DNA of 56,284 nt from Pelagibius litoralis (GTDB taxonomy: Bacteria > Pseudomonadota > Alphaproteobacteria > Kiloniellales > Kiloniellaceae), in assembly GCF_011683915.1 (NCBI RefSeq), contig NZ_JAAQPH010000029.1:1-56284 (forward strand), given 5' to 3'. The notes beneath the pieces are model-generated. The model was not told the origin of the DNA and did not search any database. It was given only the letters and a program-made list of their open reading frames with translations. Of this stretch, positions 36,827 through 47,154 are shown one piece after another. The translations under genes were made by a program, and so were the position numbers. Every line of letters begins with the position of its first letter. The first letter of the stretch is position 1.

Positions 36827-37483
36827 ATGCCGCAAACCGATGGCCCCAAATCCCAAGCCGACGGCTTCCTCGATCTTTGGCCCACCACTTTGCTGCTCCG
36901 CAGCCTGCCCGGCCATGAGGCCGCCAATGCGGAGCTGCTGCGGCTGATCGCGGCGATGGAGGTGCAGAAGACGGATCTCACCACCGACTACCGCAGCGGC
37001 AATCTGCTGACCGTCGACAACCCGGCGATCACCTGGCTGCGCGACTGCATCAACAAGACGGTGATCGACTACCTGAAGCGCGCCGGGCTCGACTACGCCG
37101 TGAACTGGTCGCTGCAGGGCTGGGCCAACGTGAACCGGCGCGGCGACTATCACGACCCGCACAACCACCCCCATGCCTACCTGAGCGGCACCTACTATTT
37201 GCAGGTGCCGGAAGCGGGCGCACCCGCGGAAAACCGCGCCGACGTCCGGCCGGGCGCCATATCCTTTTATGATCCGCGCGGCGCCGCCAACATGACCGCC
37301 ATCCGTGGCGACCGGCAGATCGAGGCGGAATTCACCCACCACCCCAAGGCCGGCGAGATCCTGCTCTGGCCCGCCTTCCTGCTGCACTTCGTCCACCCCA
37401 ACCTGGCCGAGGAAAAGCGGGTCAGCATCTCCTTCAACGCTGTGCTGAAATGGTCTGAGGACTATTTGCCGGATCAGGGGTGA
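36827..37483 (+). CDS. putative 2-oxoglutarate/Fe(II) oxygenase (TIGR02466-like)
   Basis: A 218-residue double-stranded beta-helix protein. The predicted metal site is His-x-Asp-like at GDYHDPHNHPHAYLSGTYYL with the distal His in LLWPAFLLHFVHPN, and an Arg in EEKRVSISFNAVLKW would bind 2-oxoglutarate. Such proteins hydroxylate unknown substrates; phage and cyanobacterial relatives are known. The start MPQTDGPKS is chosen because the preceding in-frame codons (MTPPDLTGPDPLW) overlap the promoter region and look non-conserved, but this is uncertain. It is divergent from dapB. Confidence 0.75.
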   Translation: MPQTDGPKSQADGFLDLWPTTLLLRSLPGHEAANAELLRLIAAMEVQKTDLTTDYRSGNLLTVDNPAITWLRDCINKTVIDYLKRAGLDYAVNWSLQGWANVNRRGDYHDPHNHPHAYLSGTYYLQVPEAGAPAENRADVRPGAISFYDPRGAANMTAIRGDRQIEAEFTHHPKAGEILLWPAFLLHFVHPNLAEEKRVSISFNAVLKWSEDYLPDQG

Positions 37484-37537
37484 AACGAAGAGGGCGGGGC
37501 ACTGGCAGGCCCGGGGAGCCTTCGCTATCCTACAGGC

Positions 37538-37969
37538 ATGAGCGAAACGGAAGAGATTCATGGCGGCGGCTGCCTCTGCGGGGCCGTGCGCTATGAGGTG
37601 CGCGGGCGCCTGCGCGATGTCGTCAACTGCTACTGCAGCATGTGCCAGAAGCTGCACGGCGATTACGGGGCGCATTCGAAAGCGGACAAGACCAATATCG
37701 TCATCGTCGAAGGCCGCGGCCTCAGATGGTATGAAAGCTCGGCGCGGGCACGACGCGGGTTTTGCGGCGACTGCGGTTCCAGCCTTTTCTGGGAGCCGCT
37801 GGACCAGCCCGGCACCGGAATTCTCGCCGGCTCGCTGGATCAACCGAGCGGCCTGCGCGTCATCGGTCACATCTTCGTCGGCGAGAAAGCCGACTTCACC
37901 GAGATCGCCGGGGAGGCACCGCAGTTCGACGGCTCGTCCGGGGGCAGCCTGGAAGGCGATGACCTGTAG
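37538..37969 (+). CDS. GFA-family (glutathione-dependent formaldehyde-activating-like) protein
   Basis: A 143-residue zinc-binding protein. It has the GFA motifs GGGCLCGAVRYEVRG, NCYCSMCQKLHG and the second zinc pair FCGDCGSSLFWE. The family is named after glutathione S-(hydroxymethyl) synthase, but most members have no proven activity and the name should not be read as a function. It is followed 39 bases later by the hydratase gene on the same strand, so both may be one operon. Confidence 0.88.
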   Translation: MSETEEIHGGGCLCGAVRYEVRGRLRDVVNCYCSMCQKLHGDYGAHSKADKTNIVIVEGRGLRWYESSARARRGFCGDCGSSLFWEPLDQPGTGILAGSLDQPSGLRVIGHIFVGEKADFTEIAGEAPQFDGSSGGSLEGDDL

Positions 37970-38008
37970 CGATGTTTCACGCCGGTCCGGCTTCGCGGAG
38001 GGCTGCTT

Positions 38009-38824
38009 ATGAATGAATTGCTTTCCGACATCGCCGACCGACTGATCGCCGCCTACGATTCAGCCGCGATGCTGGAGCCGATCACGGCGGCATTGCCGGA
38101 CTTCACCGTTGCCGAAGCCTACGACGTCCTGGGCGAGATCAAGGCGCGGCGGTGCCGGCAGGGCTGGCAGCCGGTGGGACGCAAGATCGGTTTCACCAAC
38201 CGGACGATCTGGGACCGCTACGGCGTCTGGCAACCGATGTGGGCCCACACCTGGGCGCACACGGTGCAGTATGCGGCGGAGGCGCGCGCATCGCTGTCGT
38301 TGCAAAACCTCGTGCAGCCGCGCATCGAGCCTGAAGTGGTGTTCAAGCTGAAGGCGCCCCTGCCGGTGACGGACGACCCCTTGGTGGTGCTGGAAAGCGT
38401 GGACTGGATCGCGGCGGGCTTCGAGATCGTGCAGAGCCATTTCCCGGATTGGATCTTTACCGCCGCCGACTGCACCGCCGCCTTCGGCCTGCACGGCGCG
38501 CTGGCCGTCGGCGCACCCTTGCCGATCACCGACACGAACCGGGCGACGGTTGCCGCAACGCTGCCGGTTTTCACCGCCACCCTGTCGCGCGACAAGACCG
38601 TCGTCGACCGGGGCGTCGGCGCCAACGTTCTGGACAGCCCGGCGCTGGCGCTGGTCCATCTCGCCCGCGTGCTCTCCGAACAGCCGCAGTTCCCAACCCT
38701 GGCCGCCGGCGAGATCGTCACCACCGGCACCCTGACCGACGCCTGGCCGGTGAAACCCGGCGAGACCTGGTCCTCCGACTATGGCGACCTCGGCCTGCAA
38801 GGCCTGAGCGTGACGTTCACGTAA
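38009..38824 (+). CDS. 2-keto-4-pentenoate hydratase-like protein
   Basis: A 271-residue protein of the hydratase/decarboxylase branch of the fumarylacetoacetase fold. GRKIGFTNRTIWDRYGVWQP carries the conserved Lys-Ile-Gly-x-Thr. RIEPEVVFKLKAPLPV contains the Glu-Pro-Glu metal ligands, and AGEIVTTGTLTDAWPVKPGE is typical of the C-terminal region. MhpD-type enzymes add water to 2-hydroxypenta-2,4-dienoate in aromatic meta-cleavage; no other meta-pathway gene is here, so the substrate is uncertain. GGAGGG precedes the ATG. It converges with acdS. Confidence 0.85.
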   Translation: MNELLSDIADRLIAAYDSAAMLEPITAALPDFTVAEAYDVLGEIKARRCRQGWQPVGRKIGFTNRTIWDRYGVWQPMWAHTWAHTVQYAAEARASLSLQNLVQPRIEPEVVFKLKAPLPVTDDPLVVLESVDWIAAGFEIVQSHFPDWIFTAADCTAAFGLHGALAVGAPLPITDTNRATVAATLPVFTATLSRDKTVVDRGVGANVLDSPALALVHLARVLSEQPQFPTLAAGEIVTTGTLTDAWPVKPGETWSSDYGDLGLQGLSVTFT

Positions 38825-38861
38825 GATCGCGCCTCAACAGTCTCCTGCGATACGAAAACGC

Positions 38862-39878
38862 TCAGCCGTTCCTGTAGGTGTAGCTGTAGCCGTTCAGCGC
38901 CGGCGCGCCGCCGAGATGGGCGTAGAGCACTTTTGAGCCCTCGGGGAAGAAACCCTTCTTCACCAGATCCATCATGCCCTGCATGGATTTTCCTTCGTAA
39001 ACCGGATCGGTGATCATCGCTTCGGTGCGGGCGGCGAAGCGGATCGCCTCGTTGGTTTCCTGGCTGGGGACGCCGTAGGCCGGGTAGGCGTAATCCGGAT
39101 TGATGACGATCTCATCGTCGCGCACCACCCGGCCCAGCTCGACCAGCTCTGCGGTGCTGTCGACGATCTGGCGCACCTGCGCGCGGGTCTGTTCCGGTAT
39201 GCCTGACGCATCGATACCGATCACACCTTCGGCGCGGTCATCGGCGGCAAAGCCGACAATCATCCCCGCCTGGGTCGAGCCGGTGACGACGCAGACGACG
39301 ATGTAGTCGAACTTTATGCCGAGATCGGCTTCCTGGGCGCAGACCTCTTCGGCAAAACCGACATAGCCGAGGCCGCCGAACTTGTGGACCGAGGCGCCGG
39401 CGGGGATGCCATAGGGCTTGCCGCCTTCGTCGCGCACGGCCTGCATGGCATCTTCCCAGCTCTTGCGAATGCCGATGTCGAAACCCTCGTCGACGATGCG
39501 GCTGTCGGCACCCATCAGGCGGGTCAGCAGGATGTTGCCGACGCGGTCGTAGACGGCATCTTCATGCGGCACCCAGCTTTCCTGAACCAGGCGGCACTTC
39601 ATGCCGATCTTGGCCGCGACGGCCGCCACCATGCGGGTGTGGTTCGACTGAACGCCGCCGATGGAAACCAGCGTGTCCGCATTCGACGCGATGGCGTCGG
39701 GGATGATGTATTCCAGTTTGCGCAGCTTGTTGCCGCCCAGGGCGAGGCCGGAGTTGCAGTCGTCGCGCTTGGCCCAGATTTCCACCTTGCCGCCGAGCGC
39801 TTCGGTCATGCGCGGCAGGTATTCGACAGGTGTCGGACCGTCAAAGGTCAGCGGATAACGTTCGAATTTTTCGAGCAT
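38862..39878 (-). CDS. acdS: 1-aminocyclopropane-1-carboxylate deaminase
   Basis: A 338-residue PLP enzyme that opens ACC, the plant ethylene precursor, to 2-oxobutyrate and ammonia. The PLP Lys is in [18 protein letters not shown], followed by [15 protein letters not shown]. The residues that separate true ACC deaminases from D-cysteine desulfhydrases are conserved: the Glu in [18 protein letters not shown] and the Leu in [17 protein letters not shown]. The ATG at 39878 matches the family start [14 protein letters not shown]-like (here [20 protein letters not shown]). It is divergent from an Lrp-type gene, the known acdS-acdR arrangement. Confidence 0.93.
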   Translation of the reverse strand: MLEKFERYPLTFDGPTPVEYLPRMTEALGGKVEIWAKRDDCNSGLALGGNKLRKLEYIIPDAIASNADTLVSIGGVQSNHTRMVAAVAAKIGMKCRLVQESWVPHEDAVYDRVGNILLTRLMGADSRIVDEGFDIGIRKSWEDAMQAVRDEGGKPYGIPAGASVHKFGGLGYVGFAEEVCAQEADLGIKFDYIVVCVVTGSTQAGMIVGFAADDRAEGVIGIDASGIPEQTRAQVRQIVDSTAELVELGRVVRDDEIVINPDYAYPAYGVPSQETNEAIRFAARTEAMITDPVYEGKSMQGMMDLVKKGFFPEGSKVLYAHLGGAPALNGYSYTYRNG

Positions 39879-39988
39879 GGCGTCCTCACGGGAATGAACG
39901 GGCTTGGCGAACAGGCTATCCAATACAGCGCGCAAGGTGTTCTCGAAATTTCTTCTAAAAAGGTGATGTTTTTATCGATATACTTCCA

Positions 39989-40002
39989 TTCATGATGATG
40001 AA
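39989..40002. promoter_or_regulatory. palindrome in the acdS-acdR intergenic region
   Basis: TTCATGATGATGAA is a perfect palindrome of 5-base arms around GATG. It lies between the divergent acdS and acdR genes, in an AT-richer stretch (39940-40023) that also holds GAAATTTC. It is a candidate AcdR operator. No binding site for this regulator is proven here. Confidence 0.4.
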
Positions 40003-40023
40003 GATCAGATAACCCGATTATAG

Positions 40024-40503
40024 ATGAGAGATTCTTCCGCAATGCCTGATCTGGACCGGACCGACCGCCGGATTCTGCGCTGTTTGCAGCGCGACGGGCG
40101 CCTGACGAATGCCGAACTGGCCAGGAAAGTGAACGTCAGCGCGGCCACCTGTCACCGCCGGACCCAGCGCCTGTTTGACGAGGGTTACATGCGTTCCGTG
40201 CGTGCGGAGGTCGACCCGGGCCGCGTCGACCGCGGCGCGCTGGTCGTCGTCGGCGTTGTTCTCGACCGCTCGACACGGGAAAGCTTCGGCGCCTTCGAGG
40301 CGGCCATTACAAAGCTGCCTTCCATTCTCGATTGCCACCTGGTGGCCGGCGACTTCGATTACTTCCTGAAGATCCGCGTGCGCGACATCGCCGACTTCAA
40401 CCGCCTGCATGGCGAGCAACTGCTCGCCCTGCCCGGCGTCCGCCAGACCCGCACCTTCTTCGTCATGAAGGAAGTGATCGACAACGCACCGCTGGAGTTC
40501 TGA
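40024..40503 (+). CDS. acdR: Lrp/AsnC-family regulator, probable AcdR
   Basis: A 159-residue regulator. An N-terminal winged helix (LDRTDRRILRCLQRDGRLTN then AELARKVNVSAATCHRRTQR) is followed by the RAM ligand-binding domain (LPSILDCHLVAGDFDYFLKI and LLALPGVRQTRTFFVMKEV). Lrp-type AcdR controls acdS in Pseudomonas and Bradyrhizobium, and the divergent position here supports the same role. Start may be 40024 or the ATG at 40042 (MPDLDRTD), which has GAGAG 11 bases upstream and fits the family length better. Confidence 0.88.
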   Translation: MRDSSAMPDLDRTDRRILRCLQRDGRLTNAELARKVNVSAATCHRRTQRLFDEGYMRSVRAEVDPGRVDRGALVVVGVVLDRSTRESFGAFEAAITKLPSILDCHLVAGDFDYFLKIRVRDIADFNRLHGEQLLALPGVRQTRTFFVMKEVIDNAPLEF

Positions 40504-40521
40504 CGCGCGAACGCTCGGTCC

Positions 40522-41655
40522 CTACTCCGTCAGGTCTTCCCAGAATTCTTTCACGCGGGCGAAGAAGCCTTCGGATTCCGGGCTCATGGCGCGGCCCTTG
40601 CCTTCTTCCTCGAACTCTTTGAGCAGTTCTTTCTGGCGCTTGGTGAGGTTTACCGGGGTTTCGATGCCGACCTCGACGTACATGTCGCCGACGGCCTTGG
40701 AGCGCAGCACCGGCATGCCCTTGGTCTTCAGGCGGAACTGCTGGTTGGCCTGGGTGCCGGCAGGCACGGTGATCTTGGCGCGGCCGCCGTCGATGGTCGG
40801 CACCTCGACCGACCCGCCCAGGGTGGCCGTGGTCATGGGGATCGGCACCCGGCAGTAGATATTGGCGCCGTCGCGCTGGAACAGGCGGTGCGGGGCGACC
40901 GAGAGAAAGATGTAGAGATCGCCCGACGGGGCGCCGCGCAGGCCGGCCTCGCCTTCGCCGGCCAGGCGGATGCGGGTGCCGTCCTCGACACCTTCGGGAA
41001 TGTTCACCTGCAGGGATTTTTCGCGGTGCACGCGGCCCGCCCCCTCGCAGGACTTGCAGGGGTTGTCGATCACCCGGCCGGCGCCGTGACAGGCCGGGCA
41101 GGTGCGTTCGATGGTGAAGAAACCCTGCTGCGCGCGGACCCGTCCATTGCCCTGGCAGGTCGGGCAGGCGACCGGCTGGGCCCCGCCCTCGGCGCCGCTG
41201 CCGTCGCAGGAATCGCAGGTCGCCGCGGTCGGCACCCGGATCTGCGCGGTCTTGCCGGCGAAGGCCTCCTCCAGGGAGATTTCCATGTTGTAGCGCAGGT
41301 CCGAACCGCGGGCGGCGGTGTTGCCGCGCCGGCCGCCCATGAAGTCGCCGAACATCTCATCGAAAATGTCGGCGAAGCCGCCGCCCGAGAAACCACTGAA
41401 GCCGGCGCCCTGGCCCGCCGCCCCGCCGGCGCCGTTGGTGAAGGCTTCGTGGCCGAAGCGGTCGTAGGCGGCGCGCTTCTGATCGTCCTTCAGAATCTCG
41501 TAGGCTTCGTTGATTTCCTTGAACTTATGCTCGGCCTTTTCGTCACCCGGGTTGCGGTCCGGATGGAATTTCATGGCGAGCTTGCGGTAGGCCGCCTTCA
41601 GGGCCCCGCCGTCGGCGTCACGCGGGACGCCGAGTGTTTCGTAATAGTCACTCAT
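40522..41655 (-). CDS. dnaJ: chaperone DnaJ
   Basis: A 377-residue Hsp40 that delivers clients to DnaK and stimulates its ATPase. The J domain has the HPD motif in [14 protein letters not shown] Gly/Phe-rich stretch (about residues 75-110) follows. Four zinc repeats are complete: [24 protein letters not shown] and CKSCEGAG. The start [10 protein letters not shown] at 41655 is the family start; the nine upstream codons in frame are not conserved. It is 153 bases downstream of dnaK, with a hairpin between them. Confidence 0.97.
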   Translation of the reverse strand: MSDYYETLGVPRDADGGALKAAYRKLAMKFHPDRNPGDEKAEHKFKEINEAYEILKDDQKRAAYDRFGHEAFTNGAGGAAGQGAGFSGFSGGGFADIFDEMFGDFMGGRRGNTAARGSDLRYNMEISLEEAFAGKTAQIRVPTAATCDSCDGSGAEGGAQPVACPTCQGNGRVRAQQGFFTIERTCPACHGAGRVIDNPCKSCEGAGRVHREKSLQVNIPEGVEDGTRIRLAGEGEAGLRGAPSGDLYIFLSVAPHRLFQRDGANIYCRVPIPMTTATLGGSVEVPTIDGGRAKITVPAGTQANQQFRLKTKGMPVLRSKAVGDMYVEVGIETPVNLTKRQKELLKEFEEEGKGRAMSPESEGFFARVKEFWEDLTE

Positions 41656-41723
41656 AGGTTCGACCGCTGCTTGCCCCCGCAAACCATAGACAGCCTCTCG
41701 TTCAAGACCGTCCCAAAGAAGAA

Positions 41724-41773
41724 GGGCCGGACCAGGCTTTTGCGCTCCGCGCTCCCCTGCCTCTGTCCGGCCC
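41724..41773 (-). terminator. hairpin between dnaK and dnaJ
   Basis: Left arm GGGCCGGACCAGGC (41724-41737) and right arm GCCTCTGTCCGGCCC (41759-41773) pair with a single bulge, and TTCTTCTTTGGG follows in the direction of dnaK transcription. It probably ends part of the dnaK transcripts, so that DnaJ is made in smaller amounts than DnaK. Confidence 0.6.
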
Positions 41774-41808
41774 TCTCATCCATCGTCTGCCTCTTAGGCT
41801 GACTGTTC

Positions 41809-43746
<1,938 letters not shown>

Positions 43747-43848
43747 TTCTAATCCTCACTTCGATCAGCAGACCCCTTGGGCGGCCTGATTTCAGCACCA
43801 CCCGGCGGATCTCCGCCAGAGAGAGTTCATGACCATGGGTTCTGCGCT

Positions 43849-43879
43849 TATATAAGCAGCATGGGCCTTGCTGCAAGGC
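43849..43879 (-). promoter_or_regulatory. RpoH (sigma-32) promoter of dnaK
   Basis: On the minus strand, CTTG (43879-43876) is followed by a 17-base spacer and CTTATATAAG (43858-43849). This matches the alphaproteobacterial RpoH consensus CTTG-N17/18-CYTATNTNNG at every fixed position. It lies about 100 bases before the dnaK ATG. The -10 element is itself a perfect palindrome. Confidence 0.85.
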
Positions 43880-44034
43880 GCAAAGCAGGGAGAATCTAAT
43901 CGTTAACGCTAGGTTTTTGGCGCTTTGCGGGTCGCCGGAACGGATTCGGACGGCGCCGGGCCCGAATCTGGCCAAACCCAGAACCGAAACGAAAACCATG
44001 GAGGGCTTGGCAACGTGATCCGGGAATCCCGAAA

Positions 44035-44292
44035 ATGAGCCGAAAAACACCGGACACTCACCCCGAAGCGGACGGCCTGTACCGGGCGATCCTGCTGGTA
44101 CTGATGGGATCGATCCTCCTGGGGGTGGTCCTGACGCTGACCGGCGAAACCCTGTTCGGCAGCCGCCCCCTGGCCAGCGTCGGCCTGGGCATGGCGGTCC
44201 TGGCCGGGGTCGCCTATTGGGGCCTGCGCCTGAAGGCGCGCGCCGCCGCAAAACGGGCCGAGAGGGATCAGGATCGGCGAGGCAAGGAATGA
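44035..44292 (+). CDS. small membrane protein of unknown function
   Basis: An 85-residue protein with two predicted membrane segments (AILLVLMGSILLGVVLTLTG and PLASVGLGMAVLAGVAYWGL) and a basic, Arg-rich C-terminal tail (RAAAKRAERDQDRRGKE). No family is recognised. It is divergent from dnaK and 25 bases before alkB on the same strand, so it may be co-transcribed with alkB. Coding is supported by the hydrophobic pattern and strong third-position GC bias. Confidence 0.6.
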   Translation: MSRKTPDTHPEADGLYRAILLVLMGSILLGVVLTLTGETLFGSRPLASVGLGMAVLAGVAYWGLRLKARAAAKRAERDQDRRGKE

Positions 44293-44317
44293 CGGCCCCA
44301 GCAACGAAGGGCCCAGA

Positions 44318-44935
44318 ATGAACGCGGGACCGCCCGAAGGCTTTCGCTACCTGCCCGGCTACCTCTCGCCGGAACAGCAGGAAAACCTGCTCCCGGCACT
44401 GCGGGCGATCATCGCCGAGGCGCCACTCTACCAGCCGCGCATGCCGGGCAACGGCAAACCGATGTCGGTGCGCATGACCAATGCGGGCAGCCACGGCTGG
44501 TATTCCGACCCGGCGGCGGGCTATCGCTATCTGCGCGATCACCCGGCGACCGGAAAGGGCTGGCCGGCGATTCCCGAAGCCCTGCTGGCCATCTGGCGCG
44601 ACCTGGCCGGCTATCCCGACGACCCGCAGTGCTGCCTGATCAATCTCTATCAGGGCCCCAAGGTGCGCATGGGTTTGCACCGCGACCAGGATGAGGAAAC
44701 CTTTGAGGCGCCGGTGGTGTCCCTCTCGCTCGGCGACAGCGCCGTCTTTCGCATCGGCGGGCTGGCGCGGCGCGGCGCGACGTCATCGGTGAAACTGCAC
44801 TCCGGCGACGCGGTGGTGCTGGCCGGGCAGGCAAGGCTGGCCTACCACGGCATCGACCGGGTTCTCGGCGGTTCCAGCAGGCTGCTATCCGAGGGCGGGC
44901 GCATCAATATCACCCTGCGCCGGGTGACTGTCTGA
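44318..44935 (+). CDS. alkB: AlkB-family 2OG/Fe(II) DNA dealkylase
   Basis: A 205-residue dioxygenase that removes alkyl lesions such as 1-methyladenine and 3-methylcytosine from DNA, releasing formaldehyde. The metal site is His-x-Asp in MGLHRDQDEETF with the distal His in RLAYHGIDRV. The 2-oxoglutarate Arg pair is in GRINITLRRVTV. Substrate loop residues PRMPGNGKPMSVRMTNAG and INLYQGPKVRMG are typical. It lies between the small membrane gene and a palindromic repeat. Confidence 0.92.
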   Translation: MNAGPPEGFRYLPGYLSPEQQENLLPALRAIIAEAPLYQPRMPGNGKPMSVRMTNAGSHGWYSDPAAGYRYLRDHPATGKGWPAIPEALLAIWRDLAGYPDDPQCCLINLYQGPKVRMGLHRDQDEETFEAPVVSLSLGDSAVFRIGGLARRGATSSVKLHSGDAVVLAGQARLAYHGIDRVLGGSSRLLSEGGRINITLRRVTV

Positions 44936-44945
44936 GCACCACTTT

Positions 44946-45053
44946 CGTCAGCCCGGACTTGATCCGGGGTCCATGGCAGCGGCAGCCCTGGTGTTTGCCG
45001 AAAGGCGTTCTTGCGAACCGGACAATGGATCCCGGATCAAGTCCAGGATGACC
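44946..45053. repeat. palindromic repeat, family D (long form)
   Basis: A 108-base imperfect palindrome. The left arm (44946-44974) begins CGTCAGCCCGGACTTGATCC and the right arm (45025-45053) contains GGATCCCGGATCAAGTCC. A central stretch of about 50 bases separates them. It lies between alkB (plus) and grpE (minus), so it probably marks the transcript ends of both. The same core word is at 33732-33760, and a truncated relative is at 56139-56159. Confidence 0.8.
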
Positions 45054-45093
45054 GTATGAACAGGTTGCGAGATCGGAATGCACCGAAGACGAT

Positions 45094-45828
45094 CTAAGCC
45101 GAGGTGTCGACCTTGCTGCCCGGGCCGTCGTTACCAGGGGTATCGTCGTTGGAGGCATCGCCTTCCGCCTTGGCGGCACCTTCCTTGGGGCCGCCCTTGG
45201 AGATGCCCACCCGGGCCGGGCGCAGCAGGCGGTCGTGCAGGCGATAGCCGGTCTGGATGACCTGGACCACCGTACCGGCGGGTTTTTCCGGATCTTCCAG
45301 CTCGAACATCGCCTCGTGAAGATGCGGGTCGAGCTTCTCGCCCAGCGGTGCGATCGCGCGGATCTGATGGCGTTCGAAGACCGACATCAGCTCTTTCTGG
45401 GTCATCTGCACGCCAAGGCGCAGATTGCTCATTACCTCGCTCTCCGCCGCCATTTCCTCGGGCACGCTCTCCAGAGCACGCTGCAGGTTGTCGGCCACGC
45501 CCAGGAGGTCGCGGATCACCGGCACGGCGGCGTATTTCACACTGTCCTCGCGCTCGCGCTGGCTGCGGCGGCGGATGTTTTCCGTCTCCGCCATGGCGCG
45601 CAGGAGCTGATCCTTCAGCGAGGCGACCTCGCCCTCCAGAACCGTCACCGGATCCTCGTCCGGCGACAATGCAGCAGCGGATTCCAGGCCGGAGAGGTCG
45701 ACCAGCGGCTCGTCACCCGTGATCGGGGCGTCTTCCGCCATGTCGTTCTGGGCGTCACGGGCGGCAGCCTCAGCCGCCTCCGCGCTTTCCGGGTTGGCCT
45801 TGTCTTGTTTCTTGTCGTCTTGCGCCAT
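45094..45828 (-). CDS. grpE: nucleotide exchange factor GrpE
   Basis: A 244-residue DnaK partner that releases ADP. The N-terminal 70 residues are acidic, Ala-rich and probably disordered. A long coiled coil (about 72-140, VTVLEGEVASLKDQLLRAMA to VPEEMAAESEVM) and the beta-wing with EKLDPHLHEAMFELEDPEKP and VVQVIQTGYRLHDRLLRPAR are typical. The C-terminal 35 residues are polar. ATG at 45828 is preferred over a GTG one codon earlier. It is 40 bases downstream of hrcA. Confidence 0.95.
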   Translation of the reverse strand: MAQDDKKQDKANPESAEAAEAAARDAQNDMAEDAPITGDEPLVDLSGLESAAALSPDEDPVTVLEGEVASLKDQLLRAMAETENIRRRSQREREDSVKYAAVPVIRDLLGVADNLQRALESVPEEMAAESEVMSNLRLGVQMTQKELMSVFERHQIRAIAPLGEKLDPHLHEAMFELEDPEKPAGTVVQVIQTGYRLHDRLLRPARVGISKGGPKEGAAKAEGDASNDDTPGNDGPGSKVDTSA

Positions 45829-45868
45829 CACGGGACGGCTGCTCCTTTCAAACTATCGGGTATTTCTC

Positions 45869-46948
45869 TCAGCCGGCGAGGCGGCCGATCACTTTTGCGG
45901 TGTAGTCGACCATCGGGATGATACGGGCGTAGTCGATCCGGCTCGGACCGATCACGCCGATGGCGCCGACGATCTTTTGCTGCGAATTGCTGTAAGGCGC
46001 AATCACCATCGAACAGCCCGCTAGGCTGAACAGCTCATTTTCAGCACCGATGAAGATCTGCACACCCTCGGCACCGCCGGCCAGATCCAGCAGATTGACC
46101 AGCGCGTCCTTGGTCTCGAGCATGGCAAAGAGCTGGCGAATGCGCTCCAGATCCTCCAGCGCCGTCACGTCGCCCAGAAGCTGGGACTGGCCGCGCAGGA
46201 TCAGGGCCCCGCTCTTGGTCCCGCCCTGGCTGCCCGACCAGCTGGCCAGGCCCCGTTCGATCACCCGCGACGTCAGGGTATCGAGCTCGGCGCGCTGCTG
46301 TTCCAGTTCTTTCAGAACCTCGCTCTGCGCCTCTTCCAGCGTCCGGCCGGTCAGGCGCGCCGTCAGGTAATTGCTGGCCTCCACCAGGGAAGAGGCGGGC
46401 AGCCCGGCGGGCACGTCGATGATGCGGTTCTCGACCACGCCGGAAACCGAGATCAGGACGACCAGCGCCCGGCCCGGCCCCAGCGACACGAACTCGATGT
46501 GTTTCAGCGGTTCGCCCAGCTTGGGCGCCACCACCAGCCCGGCACAGCGCGACAGGCCGGAAATGGTTTCCGATGCCTCTTCCAGCACCTCGGGAAAGGA
46601 CCGGCCGTCAGCGGCGCACTGGCTTTCGATATGGGCCCGCTCGTCCTTGGTCAGGTTGCCGAGCTCCAGAAGCCCGTCGACGAACAGCCTGAGCCCCATA
46701 TCGGTGGGCATGCGCCCGGCGGAGGTGTGCGGCGAGAACAGCAGTCCGAGATCTTCCAGGTCCGCCATCACGTTGCGGATCGTCGCCGGCGACAGCCCCA
46801 GCCCCAGGCTGCGCGACAGGGTGCGCGAGCCGACCGCCGCGCCGGTTTCCACATAGGCGTCGACGATATGCTTCAGCACCTCGCGGGAGCGCTCGTTGAG
46901 GCCCTTTGCCGCCAGGGATTCTGCCAGGGATCGTGCTGTCTCGTTCAT
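45869..46948 (-). CDS. hrcA: heat-inducible repressor HrcA
   Basis: A 359-residue repressor of heat-shock genes that binds CIRCE operators with help from GroEL. The winged helix has LNERSREVLKHIVDAYVETG then AAVGSRTLSRSLGLGLSPAT and IRNVMADLEDLGLLFSPHTS. The GAF-like domain and the C-terminal IGVIGPSRIDYARIIPMVDY are complete. No CIRCE sequence (TTAGCACTC-N9-GAGTGCTAA) is visible in this window, so its target, probably groESL, is elsewhere. It is first in a hrcA-grpE operon. Confidence 0.95.
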   Translation of the reverse strand: MNETARSLAESLAAKGLNERSREVLKHIVDAYVETGAAVGSRTLSRSLGLGLSPATIRNVMADLEDLGLLFSPHTSAGRMPTDMGLRLFVDGLLELGNLTKDERAHIESQCAADGRSFPEVLEEASETISGLSRCAGLVVAPKLGEPLKHIEFVSLGPGRALVVLISVSGVVENRIIDVPAGLPASSLVEASNYLTARLTGRTLEEAQSEVLKELEQQRAELDTLTSRVIERGLASWSGSQGGTKSGALILRGQSQLLGDVTALEDLERIRQLFAMLETKDALVNLLDLAGGAEGVQIFIGAENELFSLAGCSMVIAPYSNSQQKIVGAIGVIGPSRIDYARIIPMVDYTAKVIGRLAG

Positions 46949-46956
46949 TCTCTTGG

Positions 46957-46985
46957 AATGTAGTGAGCCCCACAGCAGGGGTCAA
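46957..46985 (-). promoter_or_regulatory. candidate promoter of hrcA-grpE
   Basis: On the minus strand, TTGACC (46985-46980), a 17-base spacer and TACATT (46962-46957) form a good sigma-70-type promoter. The expected start of transcription, six to eight bases beyond the -10 hexamer, would fall within a few bases of the hrcA ATG at 46948, giving a leaderless or nearly leaderless mRNA. Confidence 0.5.
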
Positions 46986-47009
46986 CGCGCCGAAAGAGGG
47001 CGGGGCCCC

Positions 47010-47045
47010 CTGGATGCACTGCTGGATGCACCGCTGGACGTGCTG
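47010..47045. repeat. 12-base tandem repeat, three units
   Basis: CTGGATGCACTG, CTGGATGCACCG and CTGGACGTGCTG follow each other without a gap between hrcA and rph. The first two units differ at one base and the third is more diverged. It lies upstream of both divergent genes; no function is visible. Confidence 0.8.
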
Positions 47046-47154
47046 GGAACCTTAAGTTAGCTTGCCGCCGCTGAGGCGCCGGACCGCAGAGTCCGCCGCC
47101 ATGACTTTCCGGATCAAGAGGCCGTTCCCAAAGGCCGTTTCATAAGGATTTTCC

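Noticed and set aside
36827-38824. Idea that the oxygenase, GFA protein and hydratase form an aromatic-degradation operon
   Set aside because: No ring-cleavage dioxygenase, aldolase or dehydrogenase is nearby, and the first gene is more like a protein or small-molecule hydroxylase. Only the GFA-hydratase pair is close enough for an operon.
46949-47154. Search for a CIRCE operator near hrcA
   Set aside because: No TTAGCACTC-N9-GAGTGCTAA-like inverted repeat could be found by eye here or upstream of dnaK.
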